A stretch of 64,000 nt of DNA, taken from positions 62,001 through 126,000 of the forward strand of contig JAZRFM010000030.1 in NCBI GenBank assembly GCA_045661345.1, written 5' to 3'. Shown here in pieces: positions 35,381 to 43,317 of the stretch (within the stretch, counting starts at the first letter, position 1; each line of letters opens with the position of its first letter). The notes under the pieces were generated by a model. The model was not told the origin of the DNA, did not search any database, and saw nothing but the letters and a program-made list of their open reading frames with translations. The position numbers were made by a program, and so were the translations under genes. Origin of the DNA: RUG12461 sp045661345 (GTDB lineage Bacteria; Bacillota; Clostridia; Lachnospirales; Lachnospiraceae).

Positions 35381-36025
35381 ATGATCAACGTAATGATTGC
35401 TGATGACCATGCCATGATTCGGGAAGGATTACGAAATCTTCTCGAACTTGATGGTGAGATCCGGGTTGAACAGGAGGCATTTGACGGTGAGGATTGTATC
35501 CTGAAGCTCCGGGAAAAAATACCGGACGTGCTGCTGTTAGATATTAACATGCCTGTTATGAATGGCCTGGAGGTTCTGGAGCGAATCAAAGAACTTCATA
35601 TGAAGGTGAAGGTTCTTGTACTGACTGTGCACAATGAAGTGGAATACCTGCTTCGTGCTGTGGATCTCGGGATTAACGGATATCTTTTAAAAGATTCTGA
35701 TTTCGATGATCTCAGGAAAGCGATCATCTCAGTTTCCCGCGGTGAGACCTATATACAGGAAAGCTTGATGCCGCTCCTGGAATCCAAGATGACGCAGCGC
35801 AGCGATGAAGAGAAAAAAATCGCTGATCTGACAGGACGGGAGATGGAGGTTTTAAAGAATCTTGCTTATGGGATGTATAATAAGGAGATTGCCGAAAACC
35901 TGCACATCAGCGAACGTACTGTCAAGAATCATGTATCCAGCATTTTCAAAAAGATTGATGTGAATGACCGTACCCAGGCCGCCGTTTTTGCCATCAGGAA
36001 TCATCTGATCGATGTTCATAAGTAG
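35381..36025 (+). CDS. Response regulator, DegU/NarL (REC-LuxR HTH) type
   Basis: 214 residues. Receiver domain with acidic pocket IADDHAMIRE, phospho-acceptor D54 (LLLDINMPVMNG), T/K signature (VLTVHN, LLKDSD), and a LuxR-type HTH (LTGREMEVLKNLAYGMYNKEIAENLHISERTVKNHVSSIFKKI). It is a partner of the preceding kinase and probably a transcription factor. The gene is followed by two parS sites. Confidence 0.93.
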   Translation: MINVMIADDHAMIREGLRNLLELDGEIRVEQEAFDGEDCILKLREKIPDVLLLDINMPVMNGLEVLERIKELHMKVKVLVLTVHNEVEYLLRAVDLGINGYLLKDSDFDDLRKAIISVSRGETYIQESLMPLLESKMTQRSDEEKKIADLTGREMEVLKNLAYGMYNKEIAENLHISERTVKNHVSSIFKKIDVNDRTQAAVFAIRNHLIDVHK

Positions 36026-36030
36026 GATAT

Positions 36031-36046
36031 TGTTTCACGTGAAACA
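36031..36046. promoter_or_regulatory. parS: parS site 1
   Basis: TGTTTCACGTGAAACA, a perfect 16-bp palindrome identical to the Firmicutes ParB-binding consensus, 6 nt after the response-regulator stop and 1.9 kb from parB. It is about 10.6 kb from oriC, where parS sites normally cluster. Confidence 0.95.
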
Positions 36047-36099
36047 TTTTTCTACTGGTTGTGTGTTTCACAACACAGCTTACAAAATGTAGTGGAAAT

Positions 36100-36115
36100 T
36101 GTTTCACGTGAAACA
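36100..36115. promoter_or_regulatory. parS: parS site 2
   Basis: A second perfect TGTTTCACGTGAAACA with centre 69 bp from the first. Between them GTGTTTCACAACAC (about 36062-36075) keeps one half-site only and may be a decayed or weak third copy. Confidence 0.95.
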
Positions 36116-36135
36116 ATCTATTGAAATAACAGAAT

Positions 36136-36981
36136 TCATTCAAACAAAGTAAGACAATTCAATGGCTGTAATATGCAGCATCTGATATTTCTATGCAAGC
36201 ATTCCGTATTCAAAAGAGAAAGTGATTTTTCGGTATTATCCGCAATGCGAGGCAGTCCCCGTGTTTTACCATAAAGAGGCAAAAAGAAATGATCCCAGTG
36301 TATTGGAATGACAACAGAGGGTTTCGTTTTATCCAGAGTCTCATAAAAGAACTGATGGCGTCTTTGTTTTGTGTCTCGTGATAATCCACTGACACCGAGA
36401 AAGAGTACATCGGTCTTTTTTCCATCCAATTGATTCTCAAGATAATTGTAGCTGGGGCGAATGAGATAACGCTGATCCCGATGAGACAGATAAAAATCAA
36501 AAGAGCCGCCTTCTTTAAAAGCGTTCCTTTTCGCCGGTTGTACCAACGGGGTCTCAATTGTCTGACCAAGATCATAATTGTACCAATGGGGTTTCGAATG
36601 GATGGAGGGAAGTACCGTGATCAGGAAGGAACCAATTTGATAGCTCGTTTGCCGGGTAAAGGAGTATAATCGGTTTTCGGGAACAGATCCACCTCTGGCC
36701 ACATTTATGGCAGAAGGGGATCCATAGAAATTAGCCTGACAGGTATTCGCGAAGTAGGGAGCATCCAGGACATGATCGTGGTGGGAATGTGAAATAAAAA
36801 TGCCCCTCAAGCGATGGATGTCAAACTGTCGAATAACACGATCAGCAAGAGTTTGATCTGTGGAAAGCCTTCCAAACATGTATTGCGCGAGAGAAGGTCT
36901 GGTCACATGGCAGTCAAACAGGATTTGATCGAAGCCATCATCAAATAACAGAGTGGTGGTACCCAAATATGTGATACGCAT
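36136..36981 (-). CDS. Metallo-beta-lactamase-fold hydrolase
   Basis: 281 residues from the ATG at 36981 (GGAAAGGAG ribosome site). It begins MRITYLGTTTLLFDDG, then the HxHxDH-type motif FISHSHHDHVLDAPYF, a second metal region around LPSIHSKPHWYN and a final His in IPIHWDHFFLPLYG. The arrangement resembles UlaG/RNase Z-like lactonases or phosphodiesterases; substrate unknown. It is antisense to its neighbours, between the parS sites and parA, and its stop lies 21 nt from parS site 2. Confidence 0.85.
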   Translation of the reverse strand: MRITYLGTTTLLFDDGFDQILFDCHVTRPSLAQYMFGRLSTDQTLADRVIRQFDIHRLRGIFISHSHHDHVLDAPYFANTCQANFYGSPSAINVARGGSVPENRLYSFTRQTSYQIGSFLITVLPSIHSKPHWYNYDLGQTIETPLVQPAKRNAFKEGGSFDFYLSHRDQRYLIRPSYNYLENQLDGKKTDVLFLGVSGLSRDTKQRRHQFFYETLDKTKPSVVIPIHWDHFFLPLYGKTRGLPRIADNTEKSLSLLNTECLHRNIRCCILQPLNCLTLFE

Positions 36982-37103
36982 AGGCTCTCCTTTCCTCATA
37001 GTCAGGTGAATACCCCATCTATCCAGAGGCATCATAACAAATCCTTTCTTGATTGTATCTTCCAACCGGTGAAAAATCTATAGAACATTTCCGAAAAAAG
37101 TGC

Positions 37104-37109
37104 TATACT
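37104..37109 (+). promoter_or_regulatory. Candidate -10 element for parAB
   Basis: TATACT in GTGCTATACTGAAAC, 68 nt before the parA ATG. No good -35 hexamer was found 16-18 nt upstream. Confidence 0.4.
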
Positions 37110-37176
37110 GAAACCCGTGACACTTTTGAATCAGGATCAAAGAAAATTCCTAAAACAGCAGTAAAGGAAAGTGAAT

Positions 37177-37944
37177 ATGAGCAGAATCATCGCGATAGCA
37201 AATCAAAAAGGCGGAGTAGGTAAAACAACAAGTGCGATCAATTTGTCGGCATGTCTGGCTGAAGAAGGACAAAGAGTATTATTGATAGACCTTGACCCTC
37301 AGGGAAACGCGACCAGTGGACTGGGTATTGATAAGGACGAAGTGGAGCAGTCCGTTTATGATTTGATACTCGGAGAATGCAAGATAGCCGACAGTATCAT
37401 TAAAACGGAGATCGAGCGGCTTTCCGTGATTCCATCCAGTGTGGATCTGGCCGGTGCAGAGATCGAACTGTTGGATGTGGAGGGGAAGGAATATGTACTG
37501 CGTAATTCCGTGAATACGGTACGGAATGATTATGATTATGTCATCATAGATTGCCCGCCTTCTTTGAACATGCTGACGATCAACGCGATGACTACGGCGG
37601 ATACGATACTGGTTCCGATTCAGTGTGAGTATTATGCATTGGAAGGTCTGTCCCAGTTGATTCATACCATCAATCTGGTACAGGAAAGATTGAATGATCA
37701 TCTGATCATAGAGGGCGTCGTCTTTACGATGTATGATGGAAGAACCAATCTCTCCCAGCAGGTTGTGGAGAACGTCCGTGAGAATCTGAAAACCAAGATT
37801 TATGAAACGGTGATACCCCGGAACATCCGTCTGGCAGAAGCACCCTCCTATGGACTGCCGATAGAATTATTTGATGCAAACAGCAGTGGAGCAAAGAGCT
37901 ATCGGTCTTTGGCAAAGGAAATCATGGAAAGGAAGGACATTTGA
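37177..37944 (+). CDS. parA: Chromosome-partitioning ATPase ParA (Soj)
   Basis: 255 residues from the ATG at 37177 (AAAGGAAAG ribosome site; a GTG two codons earlier is possible). Deviant Walker A motif NQKGGVGKTT, then LLIDLDPQGNATSGLG, DYVIIDCPPSLN and VPIQCEYYALEGL. It acts with ParB at parS in origin segregation and regulates DnaA in Firmicutes. It lies 1 nt from parB. Confidence 0.97.
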   Translation: MSRIIAIANQKGGVGKTTSAINLSACLAEEGQRVLLIDLDPQGNATSGLGIDKDEVEQSVYDLILGECKIADSIIKTEIERLSVIPSSVDLAGAEIELLDVEGKEYVLRNSVNTVRNDYDYVIIDCPPSLNMLTINAMTTADTILVPIQCEYYALEGLSQLIHTINLVQERLNDHLIIEGVVFTMYDGRTNLSQQVVENVRENLKTKIYETVIPRNIRLAEAPSYGLPIELFDANSSGAKSYRSLAKEIMERKDI

Positions 37945-37945
37945 T

Positions 37946-38848
37946 ATGGCAGCAAAAAAGAGCGGATTGGGAAAAGGACTTGATTCGCTGATTCCGGAGA
38001 AAACAGGCGCCGGTGCGGGGAAAGGAAAAACAGCTCCGGAGGGCAAGGATATATTGCTGGTGGATATCAATAAGATTGAGCCTAATCCGGACCAGCCACG
38101 TAAAAATTTTGACGAAGACAAACTGATTGAGCTCTCGGAAAATATCAAACAGCACGGGATCATGAATCCGCTTTTGGTGTTGGAGAAAAAAGATTACTAC
38201 ATGATCATCGGCGGTGAACGCCGCTGGAGAGCATCCAAGATGGCGGGATTAAAGAAAATCCCGGTGATCGTAAAAAAGGATCTGACAGAGCAGCAAGTGG
38301 CAGAGTGGGCTTTGATCGACAATATTCAGCGTGAGGATATCAATCAGATCGATCAGGCGGAGGCCTATCAGAAGCTGTTAAACGATTACAACTGGACACA
38401 AGACAAACTGGCGGAGGTAGTGAGTAAAAGCCGGACAGCAGTAGCAAACTCTCTGCGTCTGCTGAAGCTGGATCCGCGGGTGCGGCAGATGGTCATTGAT
38501 GAGATGGTTTCCGCCGGACACGCACGGGCTCTGCTGGGCGTGACTGACGGAGAAAAACAGTTTACGCTGGCGCAGCAGATTTATGATGAAAAAATGAGTG
38601 TCCGGGACATAGAGAAGCTGGTAAAGAAGCTTCAGTCCCAGAAGGAAACGACAGAGAAACAGAGTAAGAGCAAAAACCCGCAGCTCGACGCGGTTTATGC
38701 CGAGCAGGAAGAAAAGATGAAACAGCTTTTCGGGACGAAAGTCACGATTTCACGGAAAAATGAGAAAAGCGGAAGGATCGAAATCGAATATTATTCGCCG
38801 GAGGAACTGGAACATTTGCTGGAAATGTTATACACTATAAAGAAATAA
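37946..38848 (+). CDS. parB: Chromosome-partitioning protein ParB (Spo0J)
   Basis: 300 residues from the ATG at 37946. N-terminal GLGKGLDSLIP (the ParA-stimulating motif type), CTP-binding/sulfiredoxin-like domain with NPDQPRKNFDEDKLIELSEN and GGERRWRASKMAG, central HTH (VVSKSRTAVANSLRLLKL) and C-terminal dimerization domain. It loads at the two parS sites 1.9 kb upstream. Confidence 0.97.
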   Translation: MAAKKSGLGKGLDSLIPEKTGAGAGKGKTAPEGKDILLVDINKIEPNPDQPRKNFDEDKLIELSENIKQHGIMNPLLVLEKKDYYMIIGGERRWRASKMAGLKKIPVIVKKDLTEQQVAEWALIDNIQREDINQIDQAEAYQKLLNDYNWTQDKLAEVVSKSRTAVANSLRLLKLDPRVRQMVIDEMVSAGHARALLGVTDGEKQFTLAQQIYDEKMSVRDIEKLVKKLQSQKETTEKQSKSKNPQLDAVYAEQEEKMKQLFGTKVTISRKNEKSGRIEIEYYSPEELEHLLEMLYTIKK

Positions 38849-38868
38849 GGAACTGTTAGGGGAACTAC

Positions 38869-39396
38869 ATGTTAGGAATTGCGGATTATCTGGGAATTGA
38901 TCTGGATATTGCGTTGATCGTGATCGCAGCGCTGATCGTTCTTGTGGTGGTTTTGATCATCATCACGGTTGTAAATGCGATTCATCTGAAAAAACTGAAA
39001 GAAAGATATCGCATTTTTATGTCAGGCAAGGGGGCGAAATCCCTTGAAGAAACCCTCGTCAAACGTCTGGATCAGGTAGACATGCTGCTGGAGGCAAATA
39101 AAGAAAACGAGCAAAATATCTCAAAGCTGTTTGAGAATAATCAGTTTGTTTTTCAGAAAGCAGGACTTGTCAAATACGACGCTTTCAGTGAGATGGGGGG
39201 GAAGCTTTCCTTTTCTGTTGCCCTTCTGAATGAAAAAAATGATGGATTTATCATCAATGCGATGCATTCCAGAGAAGGATGCTATACTTACATTAAGGAA
39301 ATCATAGAAGGAAACAGTATCATCGTTTTATCCGAGGATGAAAAGAAAGCTCTGGATCAGGCTATGAACTCGAAGAAACCGTTGAAGAGTGAATAA
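38869..39396 (+). CDS. DUF4446 family membrane protein
   Basis: 175 residues. One N-terminal membrane helix (~13-38), a coiled-coil stretch (~45-90) and a compact soluble domain (FQKAGLVKYDAFSEMGGKLSF, LNEKNDGFIINAMHSRE). This matches DUF4446, regularly found after parB in Clostridia. Its function is not established; location suggests a link to segregation or envelope. The start has a GGGG ribosome site. Confidence 0.88.
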   Translation: MLGIADYLGIDLDIALIVIAALIVLVVVLIIITVVNAIHLKKLKERYRIFMSGKGAKSLEETLVKRLDQVDMLLEANKENEQNISKLFENNQFVFQKAGLVKYDAFSEMGGKLSFSVALLNEKNDGFIINAMHSREGCYTYIKEIIEGNSIIVLSEDEKKALDQAMNSKKPLKSE

Positions 39397-39407
39397 GGAG
39401 AAGCAGC

Positions 39408-40286
39408 TTGCATCATTATCTGAGAACCGTCGGATTTCATGAACTGAGCAGTACAAAGGATTTGGACGCGGTTTTGGATGAGATCATCGCGAATCCGAAC
39501 CGGGAACAGACGACACAGGATGCAAAAGGAAATGAAATCGTCGAAATGACAAAAGAATATGGACACGGCTTCGGGATTCGTCTGATTGGTCAATATGTGG
39601 GTGAGGATGGTTTTGAGATCGACCACTACTATCCATATTTCACCGGAAACGGCGTGACGACGGAGGAGTCCGTGGAAGTAGAGCGCCACCACAGTAATGA
39701 ATCCTACGCAGGTATCTGTGACGATGTAAAGATCGGCGTCTCTCTGATTTTCTTCATTCAAAACAGTGTAGAGTACATGAATGAAATGTACCGGAACGAA
39801 CAGTGTCTGAGTAAAGCAACGGTGACCTTATCGGGTCTTTCGACGGATGGGCATATTATTATGCCGATTGCGAAGCAAAAGAAAAAGGTTGAGACACCGA
39901 GACAGGTACAGGAGCGGCACAGTATTCTGGAAGCGGCCAGGGATGGCGATGAAGAAGCCATGGAAAGCCTGACTCTGGAAGACATTGATACCTATTCCAT
40001 GCTTTCCCGCCGTGTGATGTATGAAGATATCTTAAGCATTGTCGAGACGAGCTTCATGCCTTACGGGATCGAGTCGGATCAATACCAGGTAATCGGTGAG
40101 ATCCTGGATTATACCATGCAGCCGAATAAAGAAACCCTCGAGGAATTAGTGATTCTGACCTTGAATTGCAATGATCTGGTGTTTGATGTATGCATCAATC
40201 AGAAAGACCTGTTGGGAGAACCCGCAGTCGGTCGGCGTTTCAAGGGTACGATCTGGCTTCAGGGAAGACTGAATTTTTTTGATTGA
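39408..40286 (+). CDS. DUF3881 family protein
   Basis: 292 residues from a TTG start with an AAGGAG ribosome site. It begins LHHYLRTVGFHEL (first codon read as Met) and contains DHYYPYFTGNGVTT, DVKIGVSLIFFIQN and the C-terminal GEPAVGRRFKGTIWLQG. I recognise this as DUF3881, seen mainly in Lachnospiraceae near parB. It is soluble, with no catalytic motif seen and unknown role. It follows the DUF4446 gene by 11 nt, so it is probably in the parAB operon. Confidence 0.85.
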   Translation: MHHYLRTVGFHELSSTKDLDAVLDEIIANPNREQTTQDAKGNEIVEMTKEYGHGFGIRLIGQYVGEDGFEIDHYYPYFTGNGVTTEESVEVERHHSNESYAGICDDVKIGVSLIFFIQNSVEYMNEMYRNEQCLSKATVTLSGLSTDGHIIMPIAKQKKKVETPRQVQERHSILEAARDGDEEAMESLTLEDIDTYSMLSRRVMYEDILSIVETSFMPYGIESDQYQVIGEILDYTMQPNKETLEELVILTLNCNDLVFDVCINQKDLLGEPAVGRRFKGTIWLQGRLNFFD

Positions 40287-40319
40287 AAGTGACGCATCCA
40301 ATGGTTGCGGTACCGATAT

Positions 40320-40393
40320 GTCCATGTAGCTCAGCAGGATAGAGCGACCGCCTCCTAAGCGGTAGGTCGGAGGTTCGAATCCCCTCATGGACG
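40320..40393 (+). tRNA. tRNA-Arg (anticodon CCT)
   Basis: A 74-nt cloverleaf. Acceptor GTCCATG/CATGGAC, D arm GCTC/GAGC, anticodon stem ACCGC/GCGGT with loop CTCCTAA (anticodon CCT at 40354-40356), T loop TTCGAAT. The T stem GGAGG/CCCCT contains one A-C mismatch. CCA is not encoded. It reads AGG codons. Confidence 0.95.
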
Positions 40394-40402
40394 CTGAATT
40401 TC

Positions 40403-40440
40403 AAACAGGGATGGGACAAATCGTCTCATCCCTGTTTTTT
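40403..40440 (+). terminator. Intrinsic terminator after tRNA-Arg
   Basis: A 15-bp stem AAACAGGGATGGGAC / GTCTCATCCCTGTTT (one wobble) with loop AAATC, ending in a run of T. It is 9 nt past the tRNA. Confidence 0.9.
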
Positions 40441-40469
40441 AAGGAAAGACTGTTTCTTTTCCTTAAAAA
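40436..40469. repeat. Perfect 12-bp inverted repeat upstream of rubrerythrin
   Basis: TTTTTAAGGAAA (40436-40447) and TTTCCTTAAAAA (40458-40469) with a 10-nt loop. The left arm begins in the T tract of the tRNA-Arg terminator. It could be a second terminator-like hairpin or an operator. A TATGAT -10-like hexamer for rubrerythrin follows at 40493-40498. Confidence 0.6.
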
Positions 40470-40548
40470 TAGTCTATTCTAAAAATAGGAAATATGATAC
40501 GATAGAACGGAATGGGGAGTTTGGGACAAATTGAAAGGAGAGGCAAAG

Positions 40549-41091
40549 ATGGGTGAAAACAAATATGCAGGTACCAAGACGGAGAAAAATTTAAGAGAGG
40601 CCTTTGCAGGAGAATCTCAGGCAAGGAACAAGTATACTTATTTTGCTTCCGTAGCAAAAAAGAACGGATATGAACAGATCGCAGCTTTGTTTTTGAAAAC
40701 GGCGGAGAATGAGAAGGAACACGCAAAGCTTTGGTTTAAGGCGCTGGGAGAGCTTGGGACGACGGAAGAAAATCTGCTCGCTGCGGCCGAGGGCGAAAAC
40801 TTTGAGTGGACAGACATGTATGAACGTATGGCAAAAGATGCGGAAGAAGAAGGCTTTACGGAGCTTGCAGAACAATTCCGGGGTGTGGCAGCGATCGAAA
40901 AGGAACATGAGGAACGTTACCGGAAGCTGCTTGAGAATATAAAAGCGAAGACAGTCTTTGAGAAGAGCGGTGTTACCGTTTGGGAATGCCGCAATTGCGG
41001 GCATATTGTGATAGGAACATCGGCACCTGAGGAATGTCCGGTCTGTCATCATCCGCAAAGCTATTTTGAGGTTAGAGAGCAGAATTATTAA
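40549..41091 (+). CDS. rbr: Rubrerythrin
   Basis: 180 residues from the ATG at 40549 (GAAAGGAG ribosome site). The four-helix diiron domain has the two E-x-x-H regions (AGESQARNKYTYFA, ENEKEHAKLWF, AIEKEHEERYRKLL). The C-terminal rubredoxin domain holds CRNCG and CPVCH cysteine pairs. It reduces hydrogen peroxide in anaerobes. It is followed 38 nt later by superoxide dismutase, giving an oxygen-defence pair. Confidence 0.96.
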   Translation: MGENKYAGTKTEKNLREAFAGESQARNKYTYFASVAKKNGYEQIAALFLKTAENEKEHAKLWFKALGELGTTEENLLAAAEGENFEWTDMYERMAKDAEEEGFTELAEQFRGVAAIEKEHEERYRKLLENIKAKTVFEKSGVTVWECRNCGHIVIGTSAPEECPVCHHPQSYFEVREQNY

Positions 41092-41129
41092 TATCCTAAA
41101 CAGGATGATAGGGGAAGGAGAGAGGATCT

Positions 41130-41744
41130 ATGTATGAACAGGTGGCATTACCGGTAGCGTATGACGGTCTGGAGCCCGTCATTGACACGCTGACAATGGA
41201 AACACATTACGGAAAACACCATGCGGCTTATACCAAGACGTTGAATGAACTTGCTGAAAAAGCCGGTAAGACAGATGTGCCGATTGAGGAGCTTCTTTCA
41301 AATCTGGACAGTATTCCGGATGAAACGCTGAGAAAGGGCATCCGTAATCATGGCGGCGGTTATTATAATCATAATCTGTATTTCAGTACACTTGGAACAG
41401 AGCATCACACGCCAACCGGTATTCTGGCAGAGAAAATCCATCAGGCTTTCGGAAGTTTTGAGGCTTTTCAGGAAAAAATCTCAAATCTAGCCGTAACGCA
41501 GTTCGGTTCCGGCTGGGCCTTTCTTTCCGTGACGCCGGAGGGAAGCCTTGTATTGTCCCAAAGTCCGAATCAGGACAATCCCTACAGTGAGAAAACCGGA
41601 AATATTCCGATTTTTGCGATTGATGTATGGGAGCATGCCTATTATCTGAAATACAAAAATCTGCGTGCGCAATATGTCACAGAGCTTTTTAAGGTCATCG
41701 ACTGGAAAGTGGTTGAGGAAAATTATCATAAGGCAGTAGCTTAA
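41130..41744 (+). CDS. sodA: Superoxide dismutase, Fe/Mn family
   Basis: 204 residues. The four metal ligands are seen as H26 (ETHYGKHHAAY), H in NHGGGYYNHNLY, and D and H in AIDVWEHAYYLKY. The FGSGWAFL motif is intact. It dismutates superoxide in the cytosol. Metal choice cannot be settled by eye. It is probably co-transcribed with rubrerythrin. Confidence 0.96.
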   Translation: MYEQVALPVAYDGLEPVIDTLTMETHYGKHHAAYTKTLNELAEKAGKTDVPIEELLSNLDSIPDETLRKGIRNHGGGYYNHNLYFSTLGTEHHTPTGILAEKIHQAFGSFEAFQEKISNLAVTQFGSGWAFLSVTPEGSLVLSQSPNQDNPYSEKTGNIPIFAIDVWEHAYYLKYKNLRAQYVTELFKVIDWKVVEENYHKAVA

Positions 41745-41757
41745 GGGGGTTTTTCGG

Positions 41758-42894
41758 ATGAAAAACGGTGTACCTGTCAAACAGGAAAAACACGACACAA
41801 CAATGATGAAGATCGTTTTCTCCGTTATTGTCCTGCTCGTTTCTTTTCTGGCAGTTTTATATGTCATGGTGAGGAGCGCGGATCCGATCTATCTGATTAT
41901 TTTCGGGATCCTGATGATCGCAGCGGCATTTTTTCTGATCATCACACTGATCCAGATCAGCTATCAGAGGCATTTACGGGAAGAGGAGCGATACGAAAAT
42001 ATCTTTAAATCCGAAAAAGCATCCTACATGCTGTTACGTTCCAATTTTGAACACCTCAGTGAACATGTGAAGCTGGTTGACCAGAAAGTGACCGGATATG
42101 CACAGGCGCTTGCGAAAGAGCAGCAAAAGTATGCAAAGCTTCTTGTATCCAGAAATAAAGAAAATACCGATGCCATGCTCAGTTCGAATGACCAGCTTCT
42201 GTTGGAGCTGACCCAGCTGGGGGAGGGATTGGAGAAGCTGGAGGGCAACGTGGTGAACGGTATCGAAACGAAAAGTGCCGATCAGCTCCAGAGTTCCAAT
42301 AAAGAAATCCTTTCACAGCTGCAGCTATTGGATTTGTCCGTAAAGAATTCAATTCTGGAGTTGAAGTCGGTGATGAATTCCGCACCCCAGACTACGTTGA
42401 TACAAGGGGTTGCACAGGCACCGACGATTCCTGCTGCACCGACACCTGTCCCGGAGCCGATGCCAATGGTGGAGAGTGCACCGGAACCGATTCCGGAGCC
42501 AGAACCTGAGCCGATGCCGGAGCCGGAACCGGAGTCGATTCCGGAACCCGAACCGGAGCCGATTCCGGAGCCTGAGCCGATTCCGGAGCCCGAGCCTGAG
42601 CCGATTCCGGAGCCCGAGCCGGAACCGATCCCGGAGCCCGAGCCGGAGCCGGCACCCGCTCCAGAGCCGGAGAAACCGCCGATGCCGGATCTTTCCGATC
42701 CGAATCACATTATGACGCCGGATGAAATCGCAGCGCTGCTTGCAAATACCGGAGACGGAGCAGCGGCTGCCCCCGGGCCGGAGCCGATTCCGGAACCCGA
42801 ACCGGAGCCGGAGAAACCGCCGATGCCGGATCTTTCCGATCCGAATCATGTGATGACGCCGGAAGAAATTGCAGCTCTGATTGCAAACTCTTAA
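41758..42894 (+). CDS. Membrane protein with coiled coil, Pro-Glu repeat region and duplicated C-terminal motif
   Basis: 378 residues. Two membrane helices (~17-38 and ~44-66), then a coiled coil (~70-205), then ~90 residues of PEPEPIPEPE-type repeat. Two copies of a 25-residue motif follow, KPPMPDLSDPNH(I/V)MTP(D/E)EIAAL(L/I)AN, one before a short Ala-rich spacer and one at the very C-terminus. The Pro-Glu tract is probably an extended spacer presenting the two terminal motifs. The motif's EIAALL core recalls the EIDALL peptide at the start of FliM. No enzyme domain is seen. It starts 13 nt after the sodA stop and ends at a terminator. Confidence 0.8.
   Translation: MKNGVPVKQEKHDTTMMKIVFSVIVLLVSFLAVLYVMVRSADPIYLIIFGILMIAAAFFLIITLIQISYQRHLREEERYENIFKSEKASYMLLRSNFEHLSEHVKLVDQKVTGYAQALAKEQQKYAKLLVSRNKENTDAMLSSNDQLLLELTQLGEGLEKLEGNVVNGIETKSADQLQSSNKEILSQLQLLDLSVKNSILELKSVMNSAPQTTLIQGVAQAPTIPAAPTPVPEPMPMVESAPEPIPEPEPEPMPEPEPESIPEPEPEPIPEPEPIPEPEPEPIPEPEPEPIPEPEPEPAPAPEPEKPPMPDLSDPNHIMTPDEIAALLANTGDGAAAAPGPEPIPEPEPEPEKPPMPDLSDPNHVMTPEEIAALIANS
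42481..42669 (+). repeat. Tandem codon repeat coding Pro-Glu units
   Basis: Imperfect repeats of CCGGAGCCCGAGCC-type units, GC-rich against the surroundings, in frame within the 41.8 kb gene. A shorter copy appears at 42778-42815. Such tracts commonly change length by slippage. Confidence 0.85.
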
Positions 42895-42906
42895 ATAATC
42901 AATTCC

Positions 42907-42950
42907 ACAGCCCGACCCTGTGTTCTGCGGTTGGGCTGTTTTCATTCTTT
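42907..42950 (+). terminator. Intrinsic terminator after the Pro-Glu repeat gene
   Basis: An 11-bp stem ACAGCCCGACC / GGTTGGGCTGT with loop CTGTGTTCTGC, followed by TTTCATTCTTT. Confidence 0.85.
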
Positions 42951-42963
42951 TTTCAAAAAATAC

Positions 42964-42992
42964 TTGCAATCACGAAATTTCTATAATATAAT
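42964..42992 (+). promoter_or_regulatory. tRNA-Lys promoter
   Basis: TTGCAA (42964-42969), a 17-nt spacer and TATAAT (42987-42992), with the mature tRNA beginning 31 nt further on. Confidence 0.8.
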
Positions 42993-43022
42993 TCTGTTTG
43001 TGCTTCATGTAGGAGGCACTTC

Positions 43023-43095
43023 GGGCCATTAGCTCAGCTGGAAGAGCACCTGACTCTTAATCAGGGTGTCCAGGGTTCGAGCCCCTGATGGCCCA
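43023..43095 (+). tRNA. tRNA-Lys (anticodon CTT)
   Basis: A 73-nt cloverleaf. Acceptor GGGCCAT/ATGGCCC, anticodon stem CCTGA/TCAGG with loop CTCTTAA (anticodon CTT at 43056-43058), T stem CAGGG/CCCTG with loop TTCGAGC. CCA is not encoded. Confidence 0.96.
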
Positions 43096-43101
43096 CGTAA
43101 A

Positions 43102-43141
43102 GGCGGTTTTCCGAAGGTAGCTTCGGGGGGCTGTCTTTTTT
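43102..43141 (+). terminator. Intrinsic terminator after tRNA-Lys
   Basis: A 15-bp stem with several G-U pairs, GGCGGTTTTCCGAAG / CTTCGGGGGGCTGTC, loop GTAG, then six T. Confidence 0.8.
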
Positions 43142-43144
43142 CTT

Positions 43145-43261
43145 TTATTTTCTTAGCTTGTCTATGAGTTGTGAAACGATCGCCACAGATTCTTTGTCCA
43201 ATCCATCTATATCCAGGCTTCGTATATCAGAAACACCAATCAGATAGTCTATGCTTGGAAG
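43145..43261 (-). pseudogene. C-terminal remnant of an XRE-type regulator
   Basis: In one minus-strand frame ending at TAA (43147-43145) the sequence reads LPSIDYLIGVSDIRSLDIDG then LDKESVAIVSQLIDKLRK. This resembles the end of many Clostridia XRE regulators (…DYLxGxSD… and a final helix). No HTH is found upstream; the frame runs into the opposite-strand gene at 43318. It is probably the stump of a deleted gene. Confidence 0.4.
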
Positions 43262-43317
43262 AGAAAAAATGAGAAAAGCGGTTTTCGTAAAGGAAAAAAA
43301 ATGATAGTATAGGTCTT

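Noticed and set aside
42481..42815. Short-period direct repeats considered as a CRISPR array
   Set aside because: They are in-frame Pro-Glu codon repeats with no spacers of constant length.
42349..42969. Arg/Leu-rich minus-strand frame opposite the Pro-Glu repeat
   Set aside because: Its composition simply mirrors the antisense of PE codons.
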